Positions 52,645 through 62,202 of a DNA stretch of 64,000 nt are shown piece by piece. Source of the DNA: Semisulcospira habei (Eukaryota > Mollusca > Gastropoda > Semisulcospiridae); NCBI GenBank assembly GCA_036245525.1, contig BTPG01000004.1:164778008-164842007 (forward strand). The letters run 5' to 3'. The notes under the pieces are model-generated. The model had not been told where the DNA came from, did not search any database, and saw only the letters and a list, made by a program, of their open reading frames with translations. The translations under genes and the position numbers were made by a program. Each line of letters opens with the position of its first letter. Position 1 is the first letter of the stretch.

Positions 52645-52840
52645 AGTTTGATGTTGATTACTTTTGAAGGGGTGGACTCCCCCCCCCCCCCCCTCTTTTT
52701 TTTTTTATTTTTTAGGAGATGTCGCAATGTGAATTCATCACACTTCATTATTTCAACTTTTTTTGGCATCATAGCAATACCCAACATTTTACATTTGGTA
52801 GTCACTTTTTTCAGTCTGTTTTTTAATTTATTTTTTACAG

Positions 52841-52917
52841 GCTGTCAGAGAGGGTGAACTGAGGATAATTCCAGATTCTCACATCAAGACCTGGTACCAG
52901 TGGCTGGAAAACTCGAG
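52841..52917 (+). CDS. VARS1: valyl-tRNA synthetase exon 10
   Basis: Acceptor tttacag, donor ag|gtgtgt, ends phase 2. It encodes AVREGELRIIPDSHIKTWYQ and WLENS. Confidence 0.95.
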
Positions 52918-53277
52918 GTGTGTGCGTATATGTGTTCACCCAGGGTTTATCGGTGAAACTTGGAAAGTTGCCACAATTTTGAGACAGTGATGTACTTTGA
53001 TGCCATAAAATCAGACTTATTATTCTTGTTATTGCTGTACTGAAGTGCTTTTTGCGGGAATAAAAACCAGCCAGTCGACATGCTTTTGATGAAAAACATG
53101 CCCAGTTAGCAGAAGTTCATCTGGCTAGCAAGAGCCTTTAAAAGAAGTTGTACCTTAATCCTTAATTCCTTAATTCCTTATTCCTTAATCAGAATCAGGT
53201 CAAAGACAGTAGGTTGAGCCCCTTTGTATTTAATTATAGTATTAGTAAGGGAAGACTGTAGGTTCATAGTACAGATG

Positions 53278-53634
53278 AAATGCATTTTTCTTTAAAAGGT
53301 ATTTTTTCAAAAAATACTTACCGATGACATGACATAATGGGAGTGTCTACTACTTGCTCAATTCTAGCCTAAGAACCCGTTGTGTTGCCACACAACCCGG
53401 GAGGCACTCGGGGAACCCCCAGAGGGGCCGAGAGTTGTCTCCCGTTCCTGCCCATCCGGTTCCGAGTCACGTGTGACTAACCAGTTAGATACTAGGCTCA
53501 CCAGCGGCAAGCGGGGCAGGTGGGAGGGTTCTCCGGGTCATGTCATCGGTAAGTATTTTTCGAAAAAAATACCTTTTAAAGAAAAATGCATTTATTTCTT
53601 CAAAAACATTACCGATGACATGACATAATGGGAG
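53278..53634 (-). repeat. DIRS-G right ITR and ICR
   Basis: 53536-53593 is the reverse complement of the right tip (53278-53335) and 53591-53634 is the complement of the left tip (59182-59225, 44 bp, perfect by eye). The two meet at about 53591, giving the joined-ends structure of a DIRS1-type ICR. Confidence 0.92.
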
Positions 53635-53716
53635 AATACCGAATAGGAGGAGGGTGCCGCGCCATAACTCCACGGGCTAGCATCGCAAACTCCCACCAAG
53701 CTAGCTAGGTGCGTAC

Positions 53717-55543
53717 TTATGGCGCCTGAGGCGCCGGGAGGGAGTGTTGCGCCACAGTGATGTCCCCCACCAAAGTGAGATTGTCTCGTTGGCCTGCCAG
53801 ATCCCGTAGGTAGAATTGGGAGAAGGTAGATTCTGCCCGCCAGCCCACCGCTGCCACGATGTCCTTGACAGCGCAGTTCCGGTCAAACGCGACTCTCGTG
53901 GCCATGGCGCATACCTCGTGTGCCCGTATCTTTAGTCTCTTTGTTACCTGCGGGGAGAGTTCCATGTAGGCAGATCGTATGACCCAGTGTAGCCAGGAAG
54001 AGATCATCTGGGCTGTGATATCAGATCTGCCAGGCTTTAACGGCAGGAAGAGGCGGGAATGTCCTCTCCGGATAGCTTTGGTACGGTGCATGTAAACACA
54101 CAGGGCTCGAACGGGATCTTGTTGCCTAGTCTCCTGGGGGAAGTTAGGCCCTCCCAGGGGCCGCAAGGTGATGACCTGTGGGGGAGTCAAAGGAGACCTG
54201 GTCTTGGCAACGAAGGCAGGGTCCGTGAGGAGCTGTACGGACCTGTCGGCTCTAAACTGTAGGCAGTCCGGGCGCGCTGAAAGTGCGTGTAGCTCGCTAA
54301 CCCGGAACGCAGTGGCGAGGGCCAGAAGGAAGCAGGTCTTACGCGTCACATCTGCCAGTCGGGCCATATGAAGTGGCTCGAAGCGGGGAGAGTTCAGCCA
54401 GGTCAGTACCCATGGTAGGTCCCAGCGAGGAATGAGCGAACGATGAGTTGGACGCTGTAGGCTGAAATTGGACATAAGGTCGGCGAGGTCCTTACAGGAG
54501 CCGGGATCCAAGCGGCCGAGGTGTCGGTACGTGTCAGCGATCATGGACAAGTAGCCCCTGATGGTAATTGGAGCCAAACCTAGGTCTTCAAAGAGCCATA
54601 GGAAGAAGTCCGCGAGCTGGGGGTTAGTCAAGTCGGTGGGAGAGAGACGACGGTCGTCGCACCAGGAGCAGAAGACTCGCCATTTTCCCTCATAGACACG
54701 CCGGGTAGATGGTTTGCAGGCTGCAGTGATAGCCTCCACTGCTGCACCCGAGAAGCCTCTGGCGGAGAGGGCTTGCCGCACAACCTCCAGGCGTGTAGTA
54801 GCAGGCGCTCCGGACACGGGTGGAACAGTGCCTGCCGTGGTTGCTTGAGCATCGTGCGGGGAGTGGGGAGTCGCAGGGGGGGAGACGTGGCGAGGCTGAG
54901 AAGGTCGGTGGTCCAGGACCGGGACCAGGCGAACGGGGCGACCAGAAGGAGGACCGCGTTGCACCCACGAAGCTTGCTCAGGACTTTGGGGACGAGGACT
55001 GTCTGGGGGTAAGCATAAGCGATGAGTCCTTCCCAAGAAATCGACAGAGCGTCGACCGCCCAGGCCAGGGGATCCGGGATCGGGGAGACGAAAAGGGGAA
55101 GCTGGTGATTCCACCTCGTGGCGAAAAGATCGACTAACGGGGTCTCCCAATGGGCGCAGATCATCCGGAAGATATCCTGGCGTAGTGTCCACTCCGTATG
55201 TAGTAGTTGGCCGCGTCGGGAGAGAGAGTCCACCAGAACATTCAGTCGGCCGGGAATGTGTCGAGCCAGGAGGGAAATGTTGCAGTCCTCGCACCAGCGC
55301 ATCAAACAGTAGAGGAGCATGCATAGGTCGGGGGAGCGGGTACCGCCCTGTCTCTGGATGTAAGCTACCACTGTCGTGTTGTCCGAGAGAACGAGAAGTT
55401 GTTGGTGCCTGAGTTGGTCCTCCCATACGACGAGGGCTTGCCAGACTGCCTGCAGCTCCAACCAGTTGATGTGCTTGTCCGTAAATTCCGGGGGCCAGAG
55501 GCTGGACGTCGTGAGGAACTGAGGAAGTAGGTGGGCTCCCCAC
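53717..55543 (-). CDS. DIRS-G tyrosine recombinase ORF
   Basis: 608-codon frame; the recombinase proper starts at about residue 240 (RLEVVRQALSARGFSGAAVE), the upstream part being the alternative frame over RNase H, so the true start is uncertain. N-terminal domain: RRVYEGKWRVFCSWCDDRRL and ITIRGYLSMIADTYRHLG. Catalytic residues: R414 (AFRVSEL), H542 (AHEV), Y578 (FSQFYLRD). Residue 545, which should be the second Arg (HEVRA in other copies), is Cys. It would join the DNA circle to target without duplicating it, but this copy is probably inactive. Confidence 0.9.
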   Translation of the reverse strand: MGSPPTSSVPHDVQPLAPGIYGQAHQLVGAAGSLASPRRMGGPTQAPTTSRSLGQHDSGSLHPETGRYPLPRPMHAPLLFDALVRGLQHFPPGSTHSRPTECSGGLSLPTRPTTTYGVDTTPGYLPDDLRPLGDPVSRSFRHEVESPASPFRLPDPGSPGLGGRRSVDFLGRTHRLCLPPDSPRPQSPEQASWVQRGPPSGRPVRLVPVLDHRPSQPRHVSPPATPHSPHDAQATTAGTVPPVSGAPATTRLEVVRQALSARGFSGAAVEAITAACKPSTRRVYEGKWRVFCSWCDDRRLSPTDLTNPQLADFFLWLFEDLGLAPITIRGYLSMIADTYRHLGRLDPGSCKDLADLMSNFSLQRPTHRSLIPRWDLPWVLTWLNSPRFEPLHMARLADVTRKTCFLLALATAFRVSELHALSARPDCLQFRADRSVQLLTDPAFVAKTRSPLTPPQVITLRPLGGPNFPQETRQQDPVRALCVYMHRTKAIRRGHSRLFLPLKPGRSDITAQMISSWLHWVIRSAYMELSPQVTKRLKIRAHEVCAMATRVAFDRNCAVKDIVAAVGWRAESTFSQFYLRDLAGQRDNLTLVGDITVAQHSLPAPQAP

Positions 55544-56790
55544 CCAGCCCGACTCGCGTCAACACACAGGGAAAGATGCAGGGGAGGGGAGGACAGGGGA
55601 ACTCCCGAGGCCAACCAAGCCGAGTCGGTCCAGCGCAGAAGATGGGGGCGAACCAGGGGGGACACGGGGACCAGGGTGGTGAGCTCGCCTGAGGAGGGTC
55701 TCCAGAGAAGCAGGAGGTGCAGCTGTAGCGGCCGGGCGTAGAGGTGACCGAGGGGAAGCAGATCCGTCGCCGCATTGATCAGTCCAAGGAGTTGAAGCCA
55801 AACTCTGGCGGGAGCTGCCTCCTACTGGGCTAACTGACTGGCGAGGGTGGTCAACTTCCGAATGTGGGGTTCCGGCAGGTGAACCACGTTGCGGTCGGTG
55901 GCAAACTCCATGCCGAGATGAACGAAGTGATGCGACGGCGTAAGGTCCGATTTGCCTACGTTGAGGAGGAATCCCAACCGAGACAACAGTCGTATCAGCG
56001 CATCCCTGTCCGCTTCCAAGGAGGTCTCGACGTGGTTCCTCAGGAGGAGATCGTCGAGATAGTTGGACATCGGGCTGGACGACGACTGGCGCGCCTTGAC
56101 CATCACAGCATCCATGAGGCGGGTGAAGATCCAAGGGCTGAGGTTGAGGCCGAAGGGAAGAGAGCGAAACTGGTACACTGTCCCATCGTAGGCGAAGCGA
56201 AGGTACCTTCTGGTGGTCGGATGCACGGGTACATGGAGGTAGGCATCGGATAAATCCAAACTGACAGCGTAGTCCATCGGCTGCACGGCAGCTCGGAGGG
56301 CCCGGGCAGTCTCCATGCGGAAGGACGGGGCCACAATGAAGAGGTTCAAAGCAGACAGGTCGATGACTGGGCGCCACTTGCCGCCCGGCTTGGGGACAAC
56401 GAAGAGACGACTGTAAAACCCAGGGGAGTCCGTGCGTCGCACTACCTCTGTTGCGTCCTTTCCCAAGAGAGCGTCGACTTCTCCGCGCAGGGCGCACTCC
56501 TTGAGTGGGTCTGAAGGGGTCTCGGTCCACACAGGAGTTGACCGCAGGGGCGGAGGGGAGCGGAAGGAGATCCGAAGGCCCTCGATGACGGTGTCCAAGA
56601 TCCAGGGGTCATCTGGGAACAGCAGGTGCCACTCCTCGCTGAACCGAGCTAGCCTCCCGCCGACTGGAGGACCCGGGACGGTCGGCAGAGGTGGGACGGA
56701 GTCAGGGGGCCCGCCCGCGCCCAGGGCGACGGGCGGGACGGGGCCAAGCGGGGGCGGGGGCAGGGGCGCTAACCTGGCCGGGGCGTCCAA
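54628..56790 (-). pseudogene. DIRS-G reverse transcriptase/RNase H with one internal TAG
   Basis: One frame of about 720 codons broken by a single TAG at 55822-55824 (likely CAG originally). RT: FVVPKPGGKWRPVIDLSALN, AVSLDLSDAYLHVPVHPTTR, LPFGLNLSPWIFTRLMDAVM and the catalytic SNYLDDLLL. RNase H after the stop: LSLCVDASRAGWGAHL, NWLELQAVWQAL, VLSDNTTVVAYIQRQGG and NVLVDSLSRRGQLLH. The C-terminal 200 residues (VDLFATRWNHQLPLF onward) have no function I can name. YR overlaps the 3' 900 bp in another frame, as in DIRS1. Confidence 0.9.
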
Positions 56791-56817
56791 AAGCTGGGCG
56801 ACGGTGACGAAGGGCCT

Positions 56818-57552
56818 CTAGCGGTGCAGACGAAGAGGAGGTGAAGGGTCTGGCGGTCCGCAGGGAGCGACCCAGGGCCTTGCGGTTGATGGAAAGCGCT
56901 GCAGGGCGGACTTGCACGGCCAGCGGTCCCAGTTAGAGTCCTTAACCGACTGCCAGGTGTCGCCGAAGAGCAGAGGGCCCCCCAGGGGGGCACGACGAAG
57001 TTGCGTCCTCAAGTCCGGTGGCATCCCGCGGCATGACTGCAACACAGCATCCCGGCGCAATAAGTCACAATTAGAAGCCACAGCCATAGCGTTGACCGAT
57101 GAATGGTACACCGCCCGGTTAGCCGCTTCTGCCATGACTAGAAGATCTCCAAGGAGGGGAGTCAAGGAGGGGCGCCAGGAGTCCTCAATCCGACGGATGA
57201 AAGCCTGTGTCAGAAGTTCCAGGAATCCTGCGCAGGCCAGAGTGTTCCTCACCAGGGCAGCTGTCTTGTCCAGGCCGCTCGGGAGCGCACGCTTAAGTAC
57301 CGAAGTCCCACCTGCTTGCACCACATCGGCGGAGTCCACGGGGGGAAGAGGGCAGTGGAAGGCCTGGGAATGTCCGGAGTACCAAGTCTGCCGGAAGGAG
57401 ATGTCGAGTCCAGGAGGCCACCTCCGGTCAGTGAAGAAATCGCAGTTCCGAGCACCCGACAGAAGATGAGCGGAGAAGGCTTCACGGAGGTCATGAAAGC
57501 CGGGGGGCTGCGGAAGGGACTTAAATCTCTTCACCTGTTTACCAGCATCCAT
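56818..57552 (-). CDS. DIRS-G second gag-type ORF
   Basis: 244 aa, MDAGKQVKRFKSLPQPPGFH onward. It overlaps the end of gag1 by 14 nt (atggatgctggtaa contains both the start and the gag1 stop). Conserved blocks such as LRRAPLGGPLLFGDTW recur in DIRS-F. It ends 27 nt upstream of the pol ATG. No known domain recognised; presumed capsid-like part of the DIRS first gene. Confidence 0.75.
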   Translation of the reverse strand: MDAGKQVKRFKSLPQPPGFHDLREAFSAHLLSGARNCDFFTDRRWPPGLDISFRQTWYSGHSQAFHCPLPPVDSADVVQAGGTSVLKRALPSGLDKTAALVRNTLACAGFLELLTQAFIRRIEDSWRPSLTPLLGDLLVMAEAANRAVYHSSVNAMAVASNCDLLRRDAVLQSCRGMPPDLRTQLRRAPLGGPLLFGDTWQSVKDSNWDRWPCKSALQRFPSTARPWVAPCGPPDPSPPLRLHR

Positions 57553-58273
57553 GAAAGCGGAAACCTTCCTCTTGAGCAGGAAGAGTGGCGGCGATAAGAC
57601 GTGCTACCTCGTCGAGCGCAAGGAGAGTTTCCGTCCGGGAGGAAGAAGGTAATCTCTGGGACACTGAGGAGTCCGAAGAAGAAGAGTGAGGCGAAGGCGA
57701 ACGGCTGAGTCCTAGGAGCGCCGAAAAGGAGTCATCGGGAAGAAGGCTCAGAGTCTCGTCGTCCCGCGAGCGGGGGGCCAGAGAAGCTCGCCGGTGCCGG
57801 GGGCTCCGAGAGTGGCAGTCTCGACGAACGTGGGTGGCGATGGCGGAAGCCGAAGGACGGGTCAGTGAGCGAGGAGTGAGACGACGAAGCGGAGATCTAG
57901 CGCTGCGGGCCAGGCGACCAGGGCGGGGAGAGCGACTGCAAGCAGGCGAACGAGTCCGACGGGTCCGAGGAGGGACGGGAGGAACGAGATTCTTGGCGGG
58001 GAATGGAAAAGGATGAGCGAGACGACGCTGTAGAGCGGACAGGTACAGGATCCCTGGAGCGATGTGACGTATGGTCCCTCTTGTGCTCGCGAGCAGGAGA
58101 GCGAGAGCCGGGCGCTCGCGTCGGTAAAAACTCCAGAGCTGCGACCAGCGCAGTTCAGGCCAGGTGGAGCAGACATCACACGAACGTTCGGAGGTACATC
58201 CAGCACATGGTAGACAGACCTTGTGGGAATCCGAAGGCCACTGGAATCCTCCACACTGTGTGCAGGTCATCAA
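57539..58273 (-). CDS. DIRS-G first gag ORF with Cys-rich module
   Basis: 244 aa. Residues 4-35 hold CTQCGGFQWPSDSHKVCLPC and AGCTSERSCDVC, a C-x2-C-G-x-F-Q-W-P-x-D-x-H-x-V-C-L-P-C-x-G-C-x5-C-x2-C pattern that could bind zinc. Then LWSFYRRERP, a Ser/Arg/Pro-rich middle, and LALDEVARLIAATLP near the end. The ATG gives MMTCTQC, so the module starts almost at the N-terminus. No similar named domain known to me. Confidence 0.8.
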   Translation of the reverse strand: MMTCTQCGGFQWPSDSHKVCLPCAGCTSERSCDVCSTWPELRWSQLWSFYRRERPALALLLASTRGTIRHIAPGILYLSALQRRLAHPFPFPAKNLVPPVPPRTRRTRSPACSRSPRPGRLARSARSPLRRLTPRSLTRPSASAIATHVRRDCHSRSPRHRRASLAPRSRDDETLSLLPDDSFSALLGLSRSPSPHSSSSDSSVSQRLPSSSRTETLLALDEVARLIAATLPAQEEGFRFHGCW

Positions 58274-59043
58274 GAGGGCACTGCAACATACAAAACACCT
58301 GAAGGCACGTGGGGGAGTCCCCTGTAACCCGTCCTGTTAAGGCGGGTTTTACAACAAGCGACAACAGTAATACCAGGACTGACTCTGAAAACGCCTGGGC
58401 CTTTCCGAAGCACTCGGAAAGTCTCGTTGAAGTGGGGGCACTCACGCAAGTACATAAAATAGTCACAGCGAAGCTGGGGTCCGACAACGCTAAAGCCAAG
58501 AGTCAGGCGCCGCTAACTAGCGAAGGCGACAGCGCGGGAGCACGAGGGGCCCCCGTCAACTAAGATATGTGAGCGCCGTAAACTACACAAGTACAAGCAT
58601 GCTACCAGGAACAGGTCTGAAGTAAGCATCTGTCACCCACTCCGCCAACCAGGGGGAAATGGCGAAGGCACCAGGGCCCCGCCAAGTTAAGAGTCCATGA
58701 GAGACTGACAAAATTCCCCCAGCCATTCAAACAGGCGCTGCAGCGAAGATAACACAGTAGCTCATAGCAGCTCAGCACGGTACCCACCGGAGAGGGAATG
58801 GGGGAAGAAACGTCCATGACAGCCACGTGGCCGACCGGGCGAAGAACCGATCCGCTGAAGCGCAGAGTCCACCACAGAAGCAGACAGAGGAAGCAAGGCT
58901 GACAAAGGGGGCCGCAAGACGAAGAACGCAGTGTAGTGTAGAGTTCACCGGTAGCTGAGGGAACGGAAACCGGCCGGTCGAAAAACCAAGTGCGGGAGGC
59001 TAGAGAGACATGTCCGACGGTCGTGAGCCTAAGTAGCTAACTG

Positions 59044-59225
59044 GTTAGTCACACGTGACTCGGAACCGGATGGGCAGGAACGGGAGACAACTCTCGGCCC
59101 CTCTGGGGGTTCCCCGAGTGCCTCCCGGGTTGTGTGGCAACACAACGGGTTCTTAGGCTAGAATTGAGCAAGTAGTAGACACTCCCATTATGTCATGTCA
59201 TCGGTAATGTTTTTGAAGAAATAAA
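59044..59225 (-). repeat. DIRS-G left ITR
   Basis: Inverted copy of 53310-53484; segments such as cacacaacccgggaggcact match by eye. The outer 44 bp also match the ICR. Confidence 0.9.
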
Positions 59226-59330
59226 GGGCCCATCACCTTGATCACTGCGGCATGTGTCCTCATCACAGTCGTACCGTTATTACTGGATAAGTAGTTCAGA
59301 ATAGTGATATCTGAGGCAACTCTTTGCGAG

Positions 59331-59398
59331 CAAGAGGCATAGATTCTCATAAGCCCCGGCAGCTGCAGGGGCTCATGAGAATCTATACCTCTTTCAGG
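59331..59398. repeat. P2 palindrome
   Basis: caagaggcatagattctcat...gcagctgc...aggggctcatgagaatctat...acctctttcagg. It lies about 100 bp past DIRS-G. Confidence 0.75.
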
Positions 59399-59609
59399 TG
59401 GAGCGAGCTGGATGAATACACAGAATGTTTTAAGGTCCGTGCAATGTTTGACCTACTTGTGATTTAGGTATGACCTCTATTGCCCATGCACGGGCCAGCT
59501 AAGGCAGCCTAAGGATTCCTTGCTGACTGGGCAACCATTAGGGAGCCACAGACCTGTCTGCATATCGGATTGTACTATATTGCTGATGCACGTAATATAA
59601 ACCCATAAA

Positions 59610-59740
59610 ACCCTGACATGTTACAGCAGGATGTGGATATTCTGACACCACCCTTGAACTATCGTGGTCGATCTGTCTCCAGAACTGTGACATATACCTT
59701 AAATGATATCTCAAAAATAAAATTATGATTTTAACCTTAG
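59610..59740. repeat. P1 half copy
   Basis: gacaccacccttgaactatcgtggtcgatc is only the right arm of P1; the left arm is missing. Confidence 0.55.
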
Positions 59741-59779
59741 GATGAGTTGAGGCTGACCTGTATGTGTGTTTGTTTACAG

Positions 59780-59870
59780 AGACTGGTGCATATCCAGGCA
59801 GCTTTGGTGGGGTCACCGCATCCCGGCGTACTTTGTCACCGTCAATGACCCCAGCATCCCAGCTGGAGAG
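59780..59870 (+). CDS. VARS1: valyl-tRNA synthetase exon 11
   Basis: Acceptor gtttacag, donor gag|gtttgt. It encodes [20 protein letters not shown] then [25 protein letters not shown] is a highly conserved ValRS signature of the catalytic domain. Confidence 0.95.
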
Positions 59871-60508
59871 GTTTGTTTAACATGATGTGTTTGCTAGGGA
59901 ACCCTTCACTTTCTGGATGCAATATGTAAACTATGCATGACTCAATCCAGGCTTGCTGCATCTGGATACATGGCAAACTGCAACATATCTGTAGGCTGCA
60001 TGTCTTGATTTAGTTAACACATTTGGCCCTAAGGTAAAAATTTTCAAATCAAAAGTTGAAAAACATAGTACAACCTGTTCTGGGGCATCACCTTTTTTGC
60101 ATGAAAAAAATTGTCATAGTCATCTTGTTGCTGTTTCAGGAGAAATTGAAGACCATCATTCAGGTGACTGCCACTAAGGGTGCTCACAAACACACATTCA
60201 TTACAATTTTTTTTTTTTAAATGCATTTGCACTGACCATGGTTTTGTGTAGTTTGAAGTTTGGCAGAATTTCATCTCTGTAGCTCTTTGCATACAGTAGG
60301 CAGCTCCAGATGCCGTGAGACAACTTCCAGTAGCACACTGTGGGCGGTGATATCGCCCAGCCAAAGTGGCCTGCAGTGCATGTGCTTGGCTGTTTTGGGC
60401 ACTGAATGAGTCATTACAAGCTGTTACAGGATCCAGAAATGAACTCTTTATCAAAAATAATTAGTGTCAGAGTACATAAAACAGAAAAGTTACTAAGTAG
60501 GCAGAGAG

Positions 60509-60719
60509 TTAACCCTTTTCACACTGATGCACTACTACTTGAAATTAATTTGACTGATAGCTCAAGGGTGGTGCCAGAATAGCTTGGCGCCTCAGGCGTC
60601 AAGCTATTCTGGCATCACCCTTGAACTAAAATGGTGATACATCTCCTACTCTGTAATGTAGCCTTCATAGGACAATAAGCACGTTTTCAAAAAATCCACC
60701 TCAGGATGTAATGGGTTAA
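60509..60719. mobile_element. P1 palindromic MITE, TTAA-flanked
   Basis: 211 bp, TTAA at both ends; central arms agctcaagggtggtgccaga and its complement around ggcgcctcaggcgtc. Confidence 0.8.
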
Positions 60720-60849
60720 TGCTGCCTGCTAATATGAGTGAATGGGTAACGTTGAAATGATCCCTATAGTCCAGGCCAACTGGGGTTGAGGTTGGCCATG
60801 TGTCCTTTTGCTCACTGTGTAATAATCTCCTGGCAACATGTCATTGCAG

Positions 60850-60955
60850 GACACAAACAACGACTACTGGGTGTCTGGCAGAACAGAAGAGGAAGCGAGG
60901 AGTAACGCTGCACAACAATTCAACGTAACAGAGGACAAGATTTCTCTACGACAAG
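60850..60955 (+). CDS. VARS1: valyl-tRNA synthetase exon 12
   Basis: Acceptor attgcag, donor caag|gtacag, ends phase 1. It encodes DTNNDYWVSGRTEEEARSNA then AQQFNVTEDKISLRQ. Confidence 0.95.
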
Positions 60956-61124
60956 GTACAGCAGGATCATTTTGTATTCTTTGCATGCTCACTCTAGGAC
61001 AATAGGATGCACCATTTGTTCACATCACCTTTTGATGATGTTGAGTCCCAAGGCCTACATTTGCAAACTAATGAGTTGTCCTCTGAAGACTACTGTCATT
61101 TGAGTTCCACAGACACAGTGACCA

Positions 61125-61252
61125 CAAAAGTTCAAGGGTGGTGCCAGAATTAGCTTGGCGCCTGCAGGTGCCAAGCTATTCTGGCACCACCCGTGAACTA
61201 TCATGGTTGGTCAAAAACCTTGTGGTATTTCAGGGTTGAATGGGTTAACAAA
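61125..61252. repeat. P1 palindrome with right TTAA
   Basis: agttcaagggtggtgccaga...tggcaccacccgtgaactat, ending ttgaatgggttaa. The left end could not be placed. Confidence 0.7.
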
Positions 61253-61638
61253 TTTAGTGGTAGGATCTAGCACTTAGGAGTCATTGTAGACTGAACATCT
61301 GGGGTCAGTTGCATGAGTAAGCTTAATCCTGCGTGGGTCACTAAGCAAGGTGTTCTGCTATGGCGGATAAAATGGGGGTAATGTGTCTCTTCCTTCCCCT
61401 CTACTTTGGCACCAGTTTTAGGCCACTTTACAATTACAATGTCAAATACAGGCCAACAAGATTTCTGAAACTTCAGTAGCTGAGCTGACCCTATGCACCA
61501 CGTATATGTGCTGTGTTTCTCATGTACTGTGTTTGTCATGGATGCACGTTTCAGGTGAGCGTGCGTAGCGGGTTCAGTTCACGGCACTTTGAACTGTTTC
61601 ATAGTTTTGGGCAAAGCACCTATATAAAGACCTGTATA

Positions 61639-61680
61639 ATAATAATAATTATTATTATTATTATTATTATTATTAAAATT
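61639..61680 (+). repeat. (AAT/ATT)n microsatellite
   Basis: aataataataattattatt... about 40 bp before exon 13. Confidence 0.9.
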
Positions 61681-61720
61681 TTAAAGTTGACTTTACAATT
61701 TGTTAATCTGGGCATTTCAG

Positions 61721-61791
61721 ATGAAGACGTTTTGGATACGTGGTTCTCGTCGGCTCTGTTCCCCTTCTCCATCTTTGGCTGGCCTGATCAG
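61721..61791 (+). CDS. VARS1: valyl-tRNA synthetase exon 13, last in window
   Basis: Acceptor catttcag, donor cag|gtaggc, ends phase 0. It encodes [20 protein letters not shown] and PDQ. The KMSKS exon should follow downstream beyond the window. Confidence 0.95.
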
Positions 61792-61934
61792 GTAGGCAGT
61801 ACAGCTTGTAAGAAACAGTAACGCTTGTCTTGATTAAACCAGCCTTTCTGCAAGAAACAGTGGTCGTAAAAGACAGGTGCTTTCGCAAGAGAAGTATTGG
61901 AGGGCAAGAGGTGTCACCTGTCATTAAAGACCAT

Positions 61935-62006
61935 CAAAAAGACCATCATTTAGGTGGCTGTAGCCACTAACCCTAACCCTGGCTGTAGCCACCTAAATGA
62001 TGATCT
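61935..62006. repeat. Inverted repeat around ccctaaccct
   Basis: accatcatttaggtggctgt and the near reverse complement tagccacctaaatgatgatc flank cactaaccctaaccctggct, a two-unit telomere-like motif. Confidence 0.7.
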
Positions 62007-62202
62007 TAAATTACAGGTGGTCTCTTATAAGTTGGTCATTCAAAACAGGTTCTGCTGTAAAAATGCTTTTGATTTCCATGCATGCTGGTCTGTGATTTTC
62101 GACTATGCCAGTAGGTGGTAAGGTCCAGAATCGCGACCAACCACGCATGTCTGTTGTGGTTATTATTCAATTCACACGTCGGTGTCTCTGGCTTTTAATT
62201 AT

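Larger units (their letters stand above)
53278..59225 (-). mobile_element. DIRS-G, end-to-end DIRS-like retrotransposon
   Basis: 5948 bp in intron 10. Left tip at 59225 (tttatttcttcaaaaacatt read on the minus strand), right tip at 53278. The inner ITRs 53310-53484 and 59044-59208 are near-identical inverted copies. ICR at 53536-53634. Order on the minus strand: gag1, gag2, RT-RNase H, tyrosine recombinase overlapping pol, ICR, right ITR. No target duplication, as usual for DIRS. Known defects: one TAG in pol and a catalytic Arg to Cys in the recombinase. Confidence 0.92.

Noticed and set aside
53281..53591. Stand-alone 310-bp fold-back MITE next to DIRS-G
   Set aside because: The same unit follows the recombinase in DIRS-A, B, C and E, and its interior matches the left ITR inverted, so it is the element's own right ITR plus ICR.
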